A DNA stretch of 64,000 nucleotides from positions 394,776 to 458,775 of the forward strand of contig CATLHE010000001.1 of NCBI GenBank assembly GCA_949948895.1, written 5' to 3'. The notes under the pieces were generated by a model that saw nothing but the letters and a program-made list of their open reading frames with translations, did not search any database and was not told where the DNA came from. Made by a program: the position numbers and the translations under genes. Positions within the stretch are counted from its first letter, which is position 1. Every line of letters begins with the position of its first letter. Origin of the DNA: an uncultured Christensenella sp. Its GTDB lineage: Bacteria; Bacillota; Clostridia; Christensenellales; Pumilibacteraceae. Positions 35,340 to 46,500 of the stretch are shown here, piece by piece.

Positions 35340-36050
35340 CTAATACGTACCGTACCGAGATAAATAATCGAGTAGACTCGGATAAAAAATATCGTCGTCC
35401 AACTGCTTCTGCGCGTTCTCGGACTTATCGACTACAACAGTTCTCGCGCACACATACTCGTCGTACAAGTAACCGTTGAGCCCCGACAAATACGAATAGT
35501 CGAGAACGAGATCGTCGCTGTCGTGCATGGCAAGCCCATACACGCCCGCGCCCGTGACCCTATACGATCTTACGGCTTGCGTTCCGTCGGTAGGATCGGA
35601 AAGCGTCACGGAATACAGATCGGTCGAGAGCTGGTCGTATGTATAACTGCCCTTGACGTCCACAGCTATCTGAGCAAACCTTCCGCCCCACTCGCCGGGG
35701 TTGCCCAATACAACTGTATATTCGTATTCGTAAGTAAAATCGCGTTTGAGTTTGAGACGCTGATCCATATTGTACGAAATACGGTGACCTTCCATATTCG
35801 AATTTATCGGGTACTCTGTGCTGAGCATGTGCATGCGATCGGTCTTGCTTACGTTGCCCGCGTCATGAGTTATCCTGAGCGCGTCCGCTTCGGAAGCGCC
35901 CAAGGTTTCCTGATATGTGAACGTACCTATGAGCTCGCTCTTTTCTGTCGGCTTGGATTTACCTCCGCCGTCGGAACTGCCGCACGCCGCAAGCCCGCAA
36001 AGCGACAGCGCGGCGATAGCGGCAAACATAATCTTCGTTGTTTTTTTCAC
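35340..36050 (-). CDS. lipoprotein with SELIGxF domain, cassette A gene 4
   Basis: A 236-residue lipoprotein with lipobox LAAC (Cys23) and a Gly/Ser linker. The rest is one domain that begins KSELIGTFTYQE and contains LKRDFTYEYEY and YSVTLSDPTDG. The same landmarks in the same order (RSELIGLFE, LKRDYTYEYS, FSVTLSDPVRG) form the N-terminal domain of the cassette B lipoprotein at 43507, so the two are homologous. I do not recognise the family. It begins 10 bases after the one-helix protein gene. Confidence 0.8.
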   Translation of the reverse strand: MKKTTKIMFAAIAALSLCGLAACGSSDGGGKSKPTEKSELIGTFTYQETLGASEADALRITHDAGNVSKTDRMHMLSTEYPINSNMEGHRISYNMDQRLKLKRDFTYEYEYTVVLGNPGEWGGRFAQIAVDVKGSYTYDQLSTDLYSVTLSDPTDGTQAVRSYRVTGAGVYGLAMHDSDDLVLDYSYLSGLNGYLYDEYVCARTVVVDKSENAQKQLDDDIFYPSLLDYLSRYGTY

Positions 36051-36060
36051 GGTTATCTCC

Positions 36061-37152
36061 TTACTGTAATGCGAGTATCGCGCCCGTCCATGCGGAGTGC
36101 GGTGCCGAAAAGCCGTGACCGTCTATTGTTACCTGCAAGTCGTCGCCTACCTGCTTTTCATCTATACCGTTTGCAAACGTCGCATTCGATACAAAATGGC
36201 TTACGTAACCGTCTATGTAATAAGCAAAGTCGTACACGCGCGTCACGCCCTCGGCGTCGGTATAAACGTATTTGCCGCGCGCGTTTGACGCTCCGCTCTC
36301 ACCGTCCGAGCCGTCCGTCTCGGGCTTTGTAACCAAAAGCGTGAGAGACTCTTTTCCGTCCTCGTCGATATTGGTAAACTCGATGGCGCGCGACGGAGAG
36401 TCGAGTACGATCAATTCATCTTCCACCGCGGTATACGCAAACGCCGTAGACACATTGCCACAACGCACCGTCACGTTGCTCACGCCTTTTACGGAAGACT
36501 CGGAAAGCCAAACCGAATAATTGCTCGGCGACGCGACTACCGTAGTCGTCCACTCGGGATGTTCGTCCTGCATGGTAAGCTGTTTGGGCGTGCCGCTGAG
36601 CTCAGCCCACATGACAAAGCCCTCGAGCTCCACGCGCCCGTCTTCGCCAACGTTTATCGCGGACGGAAGACTCCGCACGTCGATATGCTTTACCCCGAAC
36701 ACGGTAACGGGATAATATCCCTCGTAAGTGGTGTTGCCGTCTTCGTAATACACTCGCGCAGCTTTGACGCCAGCCGTACTCGTATCGACGTCGAGCTTGC
36801 AATCCTCGCGTATTTTGCCGTCTATCACGAGCGCGAAGCCGATTGGATCGGGCGTTTCGCCCACCACATACTCGACGCGCGCATCTTCCGTCACCAAAGC
36901 CGACGCTTTCTTGACCACTATTTCCGCAACGGCATTGCCGCGCGACGCCCAAGAAAGAAGCACCGAAAACGTAACGACCGTCGCTATCGTGGTACAGCCG
37001 TAAATAAGGTATTTCCACTTATTGCGCCCGAAATGTATCTTTTCGCCGAGCTTGATAAAAAACGATTTTAACTTCCCGCCGAGCTTGACGAAAAACGCGC
37101 ATAGCTTATCTTTAAACGCGGAAAGCTTTTGCTTCATGCTTGCCTTGCTCAT
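36061..37152 (-). CDS. one-helix membrane protein with Ig-like ectodomain, cassette A gene 3
   Basis: A 363-residue protein. The first ~45 residues are an amphipathic, Lys/Phe-rich cytoplasmic segment with a repeated LGxKLKSFFIKLGEKI pattern, followed by one membrane helix (YLIYGCTTIATVVTFSVLLSW). Outside comes an Ig-like region (YVVGETPDPIGFALVIDG...) and then a second beta domain; residues 268-363 are a copy of the unnamed ~95-residue module. It is a homologue of the cassette B protein at 46595. It overlaps the four-helix protein gene by four bases. The function is unknown. Confidence 0.8.
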   Translation of the reverse strand: MSKASMKQKLSAFKDKLCAFFVKLGGKLKSFFIKLGEKIHFGRNKWKYLIYGCTTIATVVTFSVLLSWASRGNAVAEIVVKKASALVTEDARVEYVVGETPDPIGFALVIDGKIREDCKLDVDTSTAGVKAARVYYEDGNTTYEGYYPVTVFGVKHIDVRSLPSAINVGEDGRVELEGFVMWAELSGTPKQLTMQDEHPEWTTTVVASPSNYSVWLSESSVKGVSNVTVRCGNVSTAFAYTAVEDELIVLDSPSRAIEFTNIDEDGKESLTLLVTKPETDGSDGESGASNARGKYVYTDAEGVTRVYDFAYYIDGYVSHFVSNATFANGIDEKQVGDDLQVTIDGHGFSAPHSAWTGAILALQ

Positions 37153-37595
37153 GCGTTATCCTCCCTCTTACTCGTCGAGAAAAACGCGCCGACTACAACG
37201 CAAACAATGGCGACGACGTACACAGCTATGCCCGCGATACTGCGTGGAACGCCTATCGCGTTTGCTTCCACGTCGCCCATATTGTGAACGGTAAAATAAA
37301 TACCTATCGGAGACAGACAGGGCGTAAAAAACTTGACCGCCGCTATCACGAGTGCAAATATAGCTATTATGTACAAAGCGTCGACAAACATCGGACGGTT
37401 GCCCATAAACAGCGAGTTGATCAAAATACAGCATATCGACCATATAGCTATTATCATAAGCGCCACAACCCATTTATCGGAAACAAAGTGAAACGCGTCG
37501 AAAGTAACAGCATACATGATGAATGCGACTATAGTCAGCAACAGCGCGGCGGCAAGTATGTAAAATCCCGCTCTCGGAGCTTTAATCTTTATCAT
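37149..37595 (-). CDS. four-helix membrane protein, cassette A gene 2
   Basis: A 148-residue integral membrane protein with four hydrophobic helices and short loops; loop 2-3 carries MGNRPM and loop 3-4 PCLSPIG. The cassette B homologue at 48199 has FKGDKP and PCVNAIG at the same places and the same final helix pattern, but adds a long tail. It overlaps the GH3 gene by 14 bases and the next gene by four, so synthesis is tightly coupled with the GH3 enzyme, suggesting a membrane complex. Family not recognised. Confidence 0.78.
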   Translation of the reverse strand: MIKIKAPRAGFYILAAALLLTIVAFIMYAVTFDAFHFVSDKWVVALMIIAIWSICCILINSLFMGNRPMFVDALYIIAIFALVIAAVKFFTPCLSPIGIYFTVHNMGDVEANAIGVPRSIAGIAVYVVAIVCVVVGAFFSTSKREDNA

Positions 37596-40500
37596 CGCCG
37601 TCGCCCTCCGTTTTTATTTCATTGTCCGCATACGCCGTCGAACCGTCTTCCGCGTCGCACGATATACTGATATCCGCGTTATCGGCAGTCTCCGCCTGTT
37701 CCGTACAGTGACCGCCTTGCGCCGACGCTTTGGCTTTTCTATCGCTCAGCACGCGCAAAACTACCGCGAGCACGGCAAGAACGCCGCACAAAACACCCGT
37801 ACCTATCGCTCCGCCGACAAGAGCTTTTTGCCACCAAAACACCTGTTCTTTTACAACAGTATTGGCGTCGTAGCCGTTGAGCGCGCTGCTGTTAGCCAAA
37901 GAATACATATAGTAGTGCATGTTTTCGGACAAGGCTTCGCACAGCTTGGGATCGCTTTTTACTTTGCTCTTATTGTTATAGTCGGGCCAGAAATTTGTGA
38001 GAAGGCTCTCGGCATTGGAAGTCGCCATAAACGTAACGTTGTTGATTACCGCGTCTTGCGGGTTAAAGAACCGTCCGCCTACGACCATATCCGTCGATAT
38101 AAGACCTTTGTATCCCCACTCGCCGCGGAGTATATTTTTCATCAGTCCCGTGTGCGCGTTTACGCCGCACGCGCCGACGCGCGAGAACGACGACATGAGC
38201 CCTATCGCGTTTACGGTGTGACCGTCGGCGTTTACGTATTTGACGTCCTCGCTCAAGCCCTGAAACGCTCTCAGCTCAAGCTCTCTCGCCGATTGCTCTT
38301 CCATAAACTGACACAGTCCTTCGCGGTACGATTCCTGCGTATTAAACGCGAAGTGTTTTGCTGAAAGTATCGCGCCTTTTGCGAGCCCGCCGCGAACGAA
38401 TGAAGTACCCAATATATTCGTGAGCATGGGGTCTTCGCTGTAATACTCGTGATTGCGCGAGTTGAACGGCGTGCGGTGAAGATTCATACCGGGCGCCCAG
38501 ATAATGGGGTTGCGGCTCCAAAGCATATCCTCGCCGTACATTCTGCCCTGTTCTTCCAATAACTCTTTATTGAACGTAGCCGCAGTCATCGGCTCGCAAC
38601 ACATATCGCAAGACATGTACCCGTAGTTAGGATCGCTTTCGGGCACAGCCATGACGCCGCTCGACGGTGCTTTACTGCCGATAGAGCGCGTCACGTTACC
38701 GTTGGGACCGTCTATCTGCCACACTTCGGGCGCGTTCACCGACTTAAAGAGCTTACAGCTCGCGCCGCCGTACGGCGCAAACGCCCACGCTTCGTCAAAC
38801 GTGATCTGACTGACTAAATACTCCCAACGCTCGTCGTCGTATGACGCGAACTTCATTTCCGCGATGGACAGATTTTCGAGCGGATTGCCCTCGTCGTCCT
38901 CTTCGGTGGAGTGATCGACCCCGAACTTTACGTCGGACGAACCGGTGGTAAACTGATAAACGCGGCTGTCCAAATACAGATTCATCGAGCTAGGCACGTC
39001 GAGTCTGACGTACGATTTGGGAAAAGTTCCAGCCCAATCGCTGCGAGAAAGGTATGTTACCGTATTCGGTTTATAGTAGTTGTAATCCGCATCGGCAAGC
39101 TGATTGCTTACCGTCTTTCCGCTTTCGGTCACCGAAAGAAGCTCGACGTTCACGCCGTTTGTATCAAACGCTATACCGCTGTCGTTTGCGGGATGCCACG
39201 CCGCGGCTTTATCGACGGACGGCGACTCACCGACTTCCGAGTACAGTTTGGACTCGTCGACGCCCTTTTTAAGCAACACGCTGTTGAGCGCGTCGTGCGC
39301 GCCGTTGCCTACCGCAAAGTAATACGTATCGTTTTCGAGTATATACCCGCCCGTAGCGCTTCCGTTTGCGACCGTCTTATCATAGCTCGCCAAGTATTTA
39401 AGCGCAAACTCGACGGTAACCGTGCGTTCCTCGTTCGCGTCGAGCTCTGTCTTCTCAAAACCGACGAGCTGTATCGCGCTCTTTTCGACGCCGTGTTCTT
39501 TGTCGTACTCCGTGTACGGCGATTGCGCATAAACTTGAACTACCGTTTTTGCGGCGCGCTCGCCCGTATTTTTGACCGCTATATCTATCTTTGCCGTCTT
39601 GCTCTCGGTATCCACTTCGAGCGAGCCGTCTACAATCTCTTGCGTAAACGTAGAATACGACAAGCCGTAACCGAACGTATACGACACTTCGTCCTCGTAC
39701 TTCCAAAGCGAAGTCGTCGCGCCGTGCCCCTGCCCTATGGGTGAAGCCGCTCTGCCTCTGCCTTCCACGACGTCGGCATAACGCGTTTCGTAGTAATAGT
39801 AGCCCGTATACAAGCCTTCCGCAAGCACGACGTAGTGGCTGTTGTCCGCATTGTTGTAACGCGACGTATCCGACCACTCGAATTTGCCGTTGCCGCTCGG
39901 CGACGTGATACCGAAGTTTTGCGCCGCGGGCGACGCGGAAGCGTCGACCGCGTAGGTGTCGGGAAGGCTTCCCGACGGCGAAGCTTTGCCGCTTATCACG
40001 CGCGCCACGCCGTTCATTCCGTAACTGCCGGGCAATCCTATCCAAAGCACCGAATCGACGTTAGGATCGTTTTTGAGATCGTCTATCTCCATAGCTACCG
40101 CGCTGTTCACGAGCACGATAACTTTATCCGATATCTGAGCCGCGACGCTTATAAGATCGCGCTCGTCTTGCGAAAGCCCGACAGCGCTTTTCGATCCGTC
40201 GCTTTTATCCGAAACGCCGTATTCACCGGGCAGGTATTCGCGACCCTCGCCGCTAGACCTTCCCACGACGACAAAACACGCGTCGTCGTACATTTGATAC
40301 TGCCCGCATTCGGAAAGCGTGATACGCGGCTCGTTTATCGCAAAAGGCGCGCCCGAGCTTCCGTTTGCCTCGCTGCCCGCGACAAGCGAAGGAAAATTCT
40401 TGCCGCTGTACGCGTTTACGAGCGCGGGGTTTATCGTGATGTTTTGGTTTTTGAACGCGGCTTCTATCGTGATCGGAAGGGATATCTTGCCGTCCGCGGT

Positions 40501-40947
40501 CTTGACAGTTTGCTTGCGGATTGGGCTTCCGACTATCCCGCCGTAAAACGCAAGCGAAGTATCGCGAAGATTGCCGCTCTTGTCGTACGTATACGCGCGC
40601 GAGCCCAAAACGGTGACTTTTATTTCCTCGTCGGAATCGGCGGAACGAAGCGGCAGTGCGCCGTTCTCGTTTTTAAGAAGCACGCACCCCTCTTCGCCTA
40701 TTCGCTCCGCAACGTTCTTTCTCGCCGTAAGCATTTCCACGGTGTTCTCGTAATCGGACTTAAACCCGTAAGCTTCCGCACTGCCCGCAAGAGCGGTGTT
40801 CACGCCGAGCACGTTGTTTATGAGCGCGGTATAGTCGCTTATTTTGCCTATGGAGCTTGCGCCTATCAAGAGCGCGCACAAAAACGCGCACAGCACGGCA
40901 AAACCGCGAACTAAATTATACTTGTTTACTTTACTTCTCTTTTTCAT
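37582..40947 (-). CDS. membrane-tethered, domain-permuted GH3 glycosidase, cassette A gene 1
   Basis: A 1121-residue GH3-family enzyme, probably a beta-glucosidase. One helix lies at each end (about 14-34 and 1042-1066), so the catalytic part is held outside between two anchors. The domain order is reversed from normal GH3: the alpha/beta sandwich comes first (GCVLLKNENGALPL at ~88, acid/base candidate Glu in GRSSGEGREYLPG at ~234), then a fibronectin-like domain (~420-515), then the TIM barrel (QIDGPNG ~745, KHF 864-866, nucleophile candidate Asp953 in LISTDM). This order is known from Ruminococcus albus and Butyrivibrio enzymes. An acidic tail follows the last helix. Confidence 0.9.
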   Translation of the reverse strand: MKKRSKVNKYNLVRGFAVLCAFLCALLIGASSIGKISDYTALINNVLGVNTALAGSAEAYGFKSDYENTVEMLTARKNVAERIGEEGCVLLKNENGALPLRSADSDEEIKVTVLGSRAYTYDKSGNLRDTSLAFYGGIVGSPIRKQTVKTADGKISLPITIEAAFKNQNITINPALVNAYSGKNFPSLVAGSEANGSSGAPFAINEPRITLSECGQYQMYDDACFVVVGRSSGEGREYLPGEYGVSDKSDGSKSAVGLSQDERDLISVAAQISDKVIVLVNSAVAMEIDDLKNDPNVDSVLWIGLPGSYGMNGVARVISGKASPSGSLPDTYAVDASASPAAQNFGITSPSGNGKFEWSDTSRYNNADNSHYVVLAEGLYTGYYYYETRYADVVEGRGRAASPIGQGHGATTSLWKYEDEVSYTFGYGLSYSTFTQEIVDGSLEVDTESKTAKIDIAVKNTGERAAKTVVQVYAQSPYTEYDKEHGVEKSAIQLVGFEKTELDANEERTVTVEFALKYLASYDKTVANGSATGGYILENDTYYFAVGNGAHDALNSVLLKKGVDESKLYSEVGESPSVDKAAAWHPANDSGIAFDTNGVNVELLSVTESGKTVSNQLADADYNYYKPNTVTYLSRSDWAGTFPKSYVRLDVPSSMNLYLDSRVYQFTTGSSDVKFGVDHSTEEDDEGNPLENLSIAEMKFASYDDERWEYLVSQITFDEAWAFAPYGGASCKLFKSVNAPEVWQIDGPNGNVTRSIGSKAPSSGVMAVPESDPNYGYMSCDMCCEPMTAATFNKELLEEQGRMYGEDMLWSRNPIIWAPGMNLHRTPFNSRNHEYYSEDPMLTNILGTSFVRGGLAKGAILSAKHFAFNTQESYREGLCQFMEEQSARELELRAFQGLSEDVKYVNADGHTVNAIGLMSSFSRVGACGVNAHTGLMKNILRGEWGYKGLISTDMVVGGRFFNPQDAVINNVTFMATSNAESLLTNFWPDYNNKSKVKSDPKLCEALSENMHYYMYSLANSSALNGYDANTVVKEQVFWWQKALVGGAIGTGVLCGVLAVLAVVLRVLSDRKAKASAQGGHCTEQAETADNADISISCDAEDGSTAYADNEIKTEGDGDDKD

Positions 40948-40959
40948 GTGTAGTAACCG

Positions 40960-43455
40960 TTACTCCGCTTGGTTTATATCGTAATGACTGCCGAGCGAAT
41001 CGGATGCGTTTTCGGGACTGCGCATATTTATGACGGTTATGACAACGTCTCCGTCTATGGTGTATTCGGGTGAGCCGCCGTACGCGCCGACCGAGAAGTT
41101 TGCAATACTCAAATCGAAACCGCTCTTTAATGCAATCGACGATACGCTATTGAATGCGGCAAACTCGCTCGCCGTCGTATTATCGGGATCGTAATAAGAA
41201 AGCTCGGCGCTGCCTTTTACCAAATTGAGCGAGCCGCCCTGTATGCCCCAACCCTTGCTCTTTACGATGAGTTTTCCCGCTATTCCGCCCTCTTCGCTTC
41301 CGACGGTGACGGTAACCGCTTGCAACGCGCCGCAATTATCGCCAGGTGCAGCAGTAATATCGAGCGTGCCGTACACGTTTACGGCTACCGATTGCAAAGC
41401 TCCGTTACTACTATTGGGTGCTACGGTTATATTCAGATTACCATATACGTCAACAGTAGAAGCTCCGCCCCAGCTGATTATCCCCGCCGCAAAATTGTTT
41501 ATCTCCAAGGTTCCGTGCTCTCCAACCTCAACTTTGTCGCCCCCTCTATGAAGCGAAATACCGCAGTTACCGGAACCGTTTTGAGTAATGGTTAGTTTTC
41601 CGCTGAGAATCTTATAATCGAGGTCGCGATTACCGTCACTGTTTATACCCTCTGAGGTAGTAGTTATATTAACGTTGGGCTGAACGGTGTTTTCCGCATT
41701 GCCTACTATTAGTTTGTTATTTTCTCCGTTGCTTCCGACGGCTATCCTCGGAAGATCCGCGTCGCTTTCTATTATCAATACCGTACCTATGGAAACAGAG
41801 TCGGTAACGGTGAGCTTGCCCTCGCCCGCGATCTTGAGATTATGGTCCACACCCCATTCGTCCGCAAATGTCAAAGTCGAAATCGTAGCGTCGCCGTCTA
41901 CGCTCAATATCACGTGCTCGTCGCGCGTTGTTATAGATAGCGCGCCGCTGTAATTGTCGGTCACGCGGATAATAAACTCTTGCTTTACGGGATCGTACGT
42001 AATGCCATTGTCGAGATTTTCCTCTTTATAGCAATCCGCGACCTCATACTTCGTTCCGTTTACTATCACATACCTATTGCCGAAATAACCTACTTCGCTA
42101 CCGCGCGTACCGCAGTCGTTGTCGCACACCCTGTAAAATTTATTATCGGTCGTATCGAACTCCGTTTTATCTTTGCCGTACGCGTGACCGAGCGCGGTGA
42201 TTATGCCGTCGGTATATTTGTCTCCGCATTCACATTCGTGATCGGTATGCCCGTCCGCCGTACACGTGGGTGCAACGACCGTTTCGGTATAGTCGTGATC
42301 GGCTTGGGTGCTTTCTATCTTGCCGTCGCAAACCGAGCAGTTGTGCCAATGCTTGCCGTCGTCCTTTTGCCACGCCGTTTCCGCGGTATGGGCGGATTCC
42401 GTGCTATCTATCTTGTTTCCGCACACCGAGCAGTTGTGCCAATGCTTACCGCCGTCCTTTTGCCATACCGTTTCCGCCGTATGCTCACCCGTAGCGGGTA
42501 TAACGACCGAACCGGATATGACCTGCGTGCAAGCCGCATCCGAATAATATACGCCGCTCTTTTCCCAATACTCGATATTGCCGTCCGCGCCGCAAGTCGC
42601 TTCTTTGCGCTCGTGATGAACGACTACGCCGAGTTGCGGTATCTCTGTATTTTCGTTGCGCGTCTCGCCGCACTCGCATTCTTCGTGCTTGACGCCGGGC
42701 GAAGTCGTTGTGGCTTCGGTATCAATCGTCCATTCAAATTCGTGATCGGCTTCCGTGCTTTCTATCTTATTGCCGCACACCGAGCAGTTGTGCCAATGCT
42801 TGCCGTCGCCCTTTTGCCACGCCGACGCCGCCGTATGCTCGCCCGTAGGCTGTAAAACAGTATCTTCGAGATTTATCTCGTGCTTACCCTCTGCGTCCGA
42901 ATAGTACTTTGTGCCGTCGGTATAATAGGCTATATTGCCCGCTGTATTGCAGGTAGGCGCTTGCGCGGGCACCAAAGTCAGCCCCGGCGCGGGCGTGCCG
43001 CTGCCCGTCGGCGGCACGGTTTCGGGAACGGTCGCGAAACCGCATTCGCATTCTTTATGCCGCGAGCCCGACTGCGTTTCGGTCGGCACTCTGTCGTATA
43101 TCCAATCGCCGTCTAGATCGTGCGCTTCTTTTTGCGTAGCGGGCAGCGTGCAGACCGTGCAAACTTTCCAGTGCCCACTCTCGTCGTCGTATTCGAAATC
43201 GCCCGCGGTATGTCCGTCGGGATCGATCCTCACGCTTCCGAGTGTTATCTCGTTTTTACCGTCCTTATCCGAGTAATATTTTACTCCGTCGGTATAATAA
43301 CCGCTATGCCCGGGCTGTGTGCAGGTTTGCGGCACGGGTTCTACGTAACGAATGGTTTTGCCGTCTTTATCGCCGCATGCGGCGAGCCCCGCGCAAGCGG
43401 AAAGCCCCATTACCGCAGCAAGCGCCGCGGTGACAATACGTTTGTTTCTCATCAT
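40960..43455 (-). CDS. lipoprotein with CxxC/HxH repeats and beta-helix region, cassette B gene 5
   Basis: An 831-residue lipoprotein (lipobox LAAC, Cys27). Residues ~35-430 contain repeated segments with GKHWHNCSVCGNK, each followed by a downstream Asp/His, and several CECG motifs: at least four CxVC and three CECG copies that could bind metal. The C-terminal ~400 residues are a repetitive beta-rich region (VDGDATISTLTF, GEGKLTVTDSVSIG, VDVYGNLNITV) typical of right-handed beta-helices of the Cthe_2159-like carbohydrate-binding type. GGGAGG precedes the start. It ends 13 bases before the cassette A GH3 gene. A glycan-binding role is inferred. Confidence 0.82.
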   Translation of the reverse strand: MMRNKRIVTAALAAVMGLSACAGLAACGDKDGKTIRYVEPVPQTCTQPGHSGYYTDGVKYYSDKDGKNEITLGSVRIDPDGHTAGDFEYDDESGHWKVCTVCTLPATQKEAHDLDGDWIYDRVPTETQSGSRHKECECGFATVPETVPPTGSGTPAPGLTLVPAQAPTCNTAGNIAYYTDGTKYYSDAEGKHEINLEDTVLQPTGEHTAASAWQKGDGKHWHNCSVCGNKIESTEADHEFEWTIDTEATTTSPGVKHEECECGETRNENTEIPQLGVVVHHERKEATCGADGNIEYWEKSGVYYSDAACTQVISGSVVIPATGEHTAETVWQKDGGKHWHNCSVCGNKIDSTESAHTAETAWQKDDGKHWHNCSVCDGKIESTQADHDYTETVVAPTCTADGHTDHECECGDKYTDGIITALGHAYGKDKTEFDTTDNKFYRVCDNDCGTRGSEVGYFGNRYVIVNGTKYEVADCYKEENLDNGITYDPVKQEFIIRVTDNYSGALSITTRDEHVILSVDGDATISTLTFADEWGVDHNLKIAGEGKLTVTDSVSIGTVLIIESDADLPRIAVGSNGENNKLIVGNAENTVQPNVNITTTSEGINSDGNRDLDYKILSGKLTITQNGSGNCGISLHRGGDKVEVGEHGTLEINNFAAGIISWGGASTVDVYGNLNITVAPNSSNGALQSVAVNVYGTLDITAAPGDNCGALQAVTVTVGSEEGGIAGKLIVKSKGWGIQGGSLNLVKGSAELSYYDPDNTTASEFAAFNSVSSIALKSGFDLSIANFSVGAYGGSPEYTIDGDVVITVINMRSPENASDSLGSHYDINQAE

Positions 43456-43506
43456 TTCCTCCCGAATATCATAAGTTACGGACTCGACCTTAAAAGATCG
43501 AGATAT

Positions 43507-46500
43507 CTACACTTTTCCGCTTTGTCTCAGCACCCCGTTATTTTCTATCGTGAGATGGAGTTCCCACGTAGCGGGTTCCCAAGGCTCCAAGCCGCACTTG
43601 TACCCGTCCACGACCAAAAGTCCGTTGTTCACGAGTTTTGCGTACTCGTCGCCGCCGCCCTTGGTCCAGCACTGAATGGGTACGTCGCAGTTTTTAAACA
43701 CCAATTTCGCAGAATCGGTCACCGTTATCACCTCGTCGCCACTCTCGGCGTTTATGCCGCGTCCCATGGTGTCTGAGTTCTTCCAATCCTGACCGTTCTC
43801 GATAACGATGTCGCAGTTTTGCGCAGTGACTATCGCGCCGCGCTCCAACGCCAATACGCCGCTTCTGCACATTGCGCGCATGTAAATACTTCCGCCGTTG
43901 AGAAGCATATTTTGCACTTTTGCGGCGTAGTTCACGTCCCACCACGAATTGAAGAACGTATTTACAAGCTCGATACTTCCCACGTCGTAGCGTCCGCTTA
44001 CGGTGCGTATCGTAACGGGATTGAGCGCTTCTATGCAATACCCGCTGTCGGCGGTTATTTTAAGCGCGCCCGCGTCGACCGTAACGTCGCCCCGTCTTAT
44101 GCCCGCGCTGTCCACCGAGCCGCTATCGACACGGATATCGGTAACGCCGCCGTTAAATACCATTTGACGGTTCACCGACTTATCGTCGGCGTCTTTCGCG
44201 TCGTCGCCCGTAATGCCGTACGCGCTCGCTTCTATAACAACCGCGCCGTCGTTTACGGTAAAGCTTTGATCTTTGTCGCCTTTGAGATAGACGCCGTTCA
44301 AAAAGCCTTTTGCGGTAAGCGTGCCGTCAACAACGATATCGCCCTGAGTAACGACCGCCGTCTTTTTGCTCGCGGTGTTCCCGACATATACGATATTGAG
44401 TTTGCCGCCGTTTACTATTTCGAGCGACGCGCATACAAGGCTGTCGTCGTCGGTCGCGTTATAAGTAAAGAGATTGACCGTCGCGCCGTCCACTGTGAGC
44501 TTGCCGCCTGCGTAAATATTGCCGTAAACGTTTACCGTGCCGTCACCCGTTATCAAAATATCCGAATTGGTGCGCACCGTGCCGCGGTTTCTCATAAAGT
44601 CGCGTATCACGTTGTTTATGCTCGACTCGCCCGTCGCCGTCACGGTAAGCTTGCCTATGCCGCCGTCGGTGACGAATATGCCGTCTATGGACGCGCCGTC
44701 CATCGTAACGTCGTACGAATTGTCGGCGTTTCGCACGACCGTATAGCCGTCGCCCTCCAATGACGGAACGCTCGCGCTGAACGTGTTGCCGTTTACATAC
44801 AGCTTATCGCCGAACGCGTTGGCATCGTTATCCTCGATCTTTTCAAGCGCGAGAGCGTATCTGAACTCGCCCGTCGAAAACTCGACCGCGCCGTCGTCTC
44901 TGTTTACAGGCGGATAAATGCCGTATACTACGCTGTCGCGATCGTGATACCATTCCGCCGACTTGACCAAAGAGAACAGAGCGGAAGCCGCGGGTCTTTG
45001 ACCTTCTTCGCCGTAAATATCGGTGCGGGCTATCGCGCGCGTCACCGAATACTCCGCCGTTCCCGCAAGCTGTATCGTACCGTCGAACACAGTAACGCAT
45101 ACGGGCGAATCGTAATCGAAAATATCGGTTACCGCGACCGATACGATATAGCGGTCGCCGTCTGCCGCCTTGACAGGCGCTACGTCGTACTTTTCCTTAT
45201 CCCCGACCGTGATGTAGGCTTTTAAAAGTCCGAAGTCTTCGGCTGCATCAAACTCGAACACGAGCGAGGGCACGCCGCTTTGAATAGCGAGCGAAGGCAC
45301 CGTCTGCCAAGTGAATCCATCTACAGGTTTATCGAAGTTGTGAAGCGTGATACCGTCGCGAAGCCACCAATCGGTGTGGTAAACGTTTTCGCCCGCGCCG
45401 CCTCGCGACGCAAAAATCAAGCTGTTTGCTGCGGCGCTCGGCGTGATCGACGCTCCCGCATTTTTCGCAGTGACGAGCATGCTTGCCGCCAAATGATTCA
45501 CAGCTCTCGCGCCGTAATCGGTTTTGTCGCCCGATTTTATTACAAGCTCTTCCAAGTAATTCGCCGCGTCAAACTCGATATTGCTATCGCTTATCGATAT
45601 GGCGAGTTTCCGTCCAAATGCCGAATAGCTTATAGGATAAACGAACAGGTTTCCGCCGTTTACCTTTTCTTTATCGGATACGGTTGCGCCGTCTACCGTG
45701 ATCGAATCGATATCCGAAGCCGTCTTGACGCAAACGGCGATACCGTCGCCCACTCTGAGATTTACGCCGTAGCCGCTTACCGTTTTTACAGGCATATCCG
45801 CGTGTTTCGGTTTTCCTTTTTCGGGATCGGGCGGCGTAGGTATATCGGGATCGCTCGGCGTTACCGACGACGAATAACTGTAATAGGGCGCGACGTCGTT
45901 CATGAAATCGGTGTATAACATATCCGAATGAAGAACGCGCTCGCCGTCCGTGCGCTCCACGGAGACCGTGCGGCCTTTGACGTACCTATCGAACTCCGCT
46001 TCGCTTTCGGCTACGCTCGCAAGATCGAGCTTGTAGCTTGCCGAGCTCGAAAGCTTCCAAGAATAAACATTTCCCTCGCCCGTGATAAACGCGCCGTATA
46101 TCGATTCTTCGCCGCGAACTGGATCGGAAAGCGTGACGGAAAATTTCTCTTCGTCCGTCTCTATGTACTCGAACGTTCCGTACGCCGTAGCCTCGAGCTT
46201 GGCAAGATCGACGTTAGCCGACTGCGACACTATCCTTACCGTGATCGATACGGAATACTCGTAAGTGTAGTCGCGCTTGAGCCTGAGCCGCTGATACGGC
46301 GTGTAACGCGCTCCAATGTCGGTAACGGTATTCAGAGGATAAACGCTTGAAGTGTAAATATACGTATTGCCGTCGTCATCAAGCTCGCCCACAAGCTCGA
46401 TATCGTTTGTGAGCGTCACGTTCTCCGACTCATTGGATTCAAACAGCCCGATCAGCTCGCTGCGTTTGCCGTTGTCTTTTTTGTCTCCGTCGTCTTTCTT

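Noticed and set aside
39835-40914. 359-aa plus-strand ORF
   Set aside because: Shadow of the GH3 gene on the other strand.
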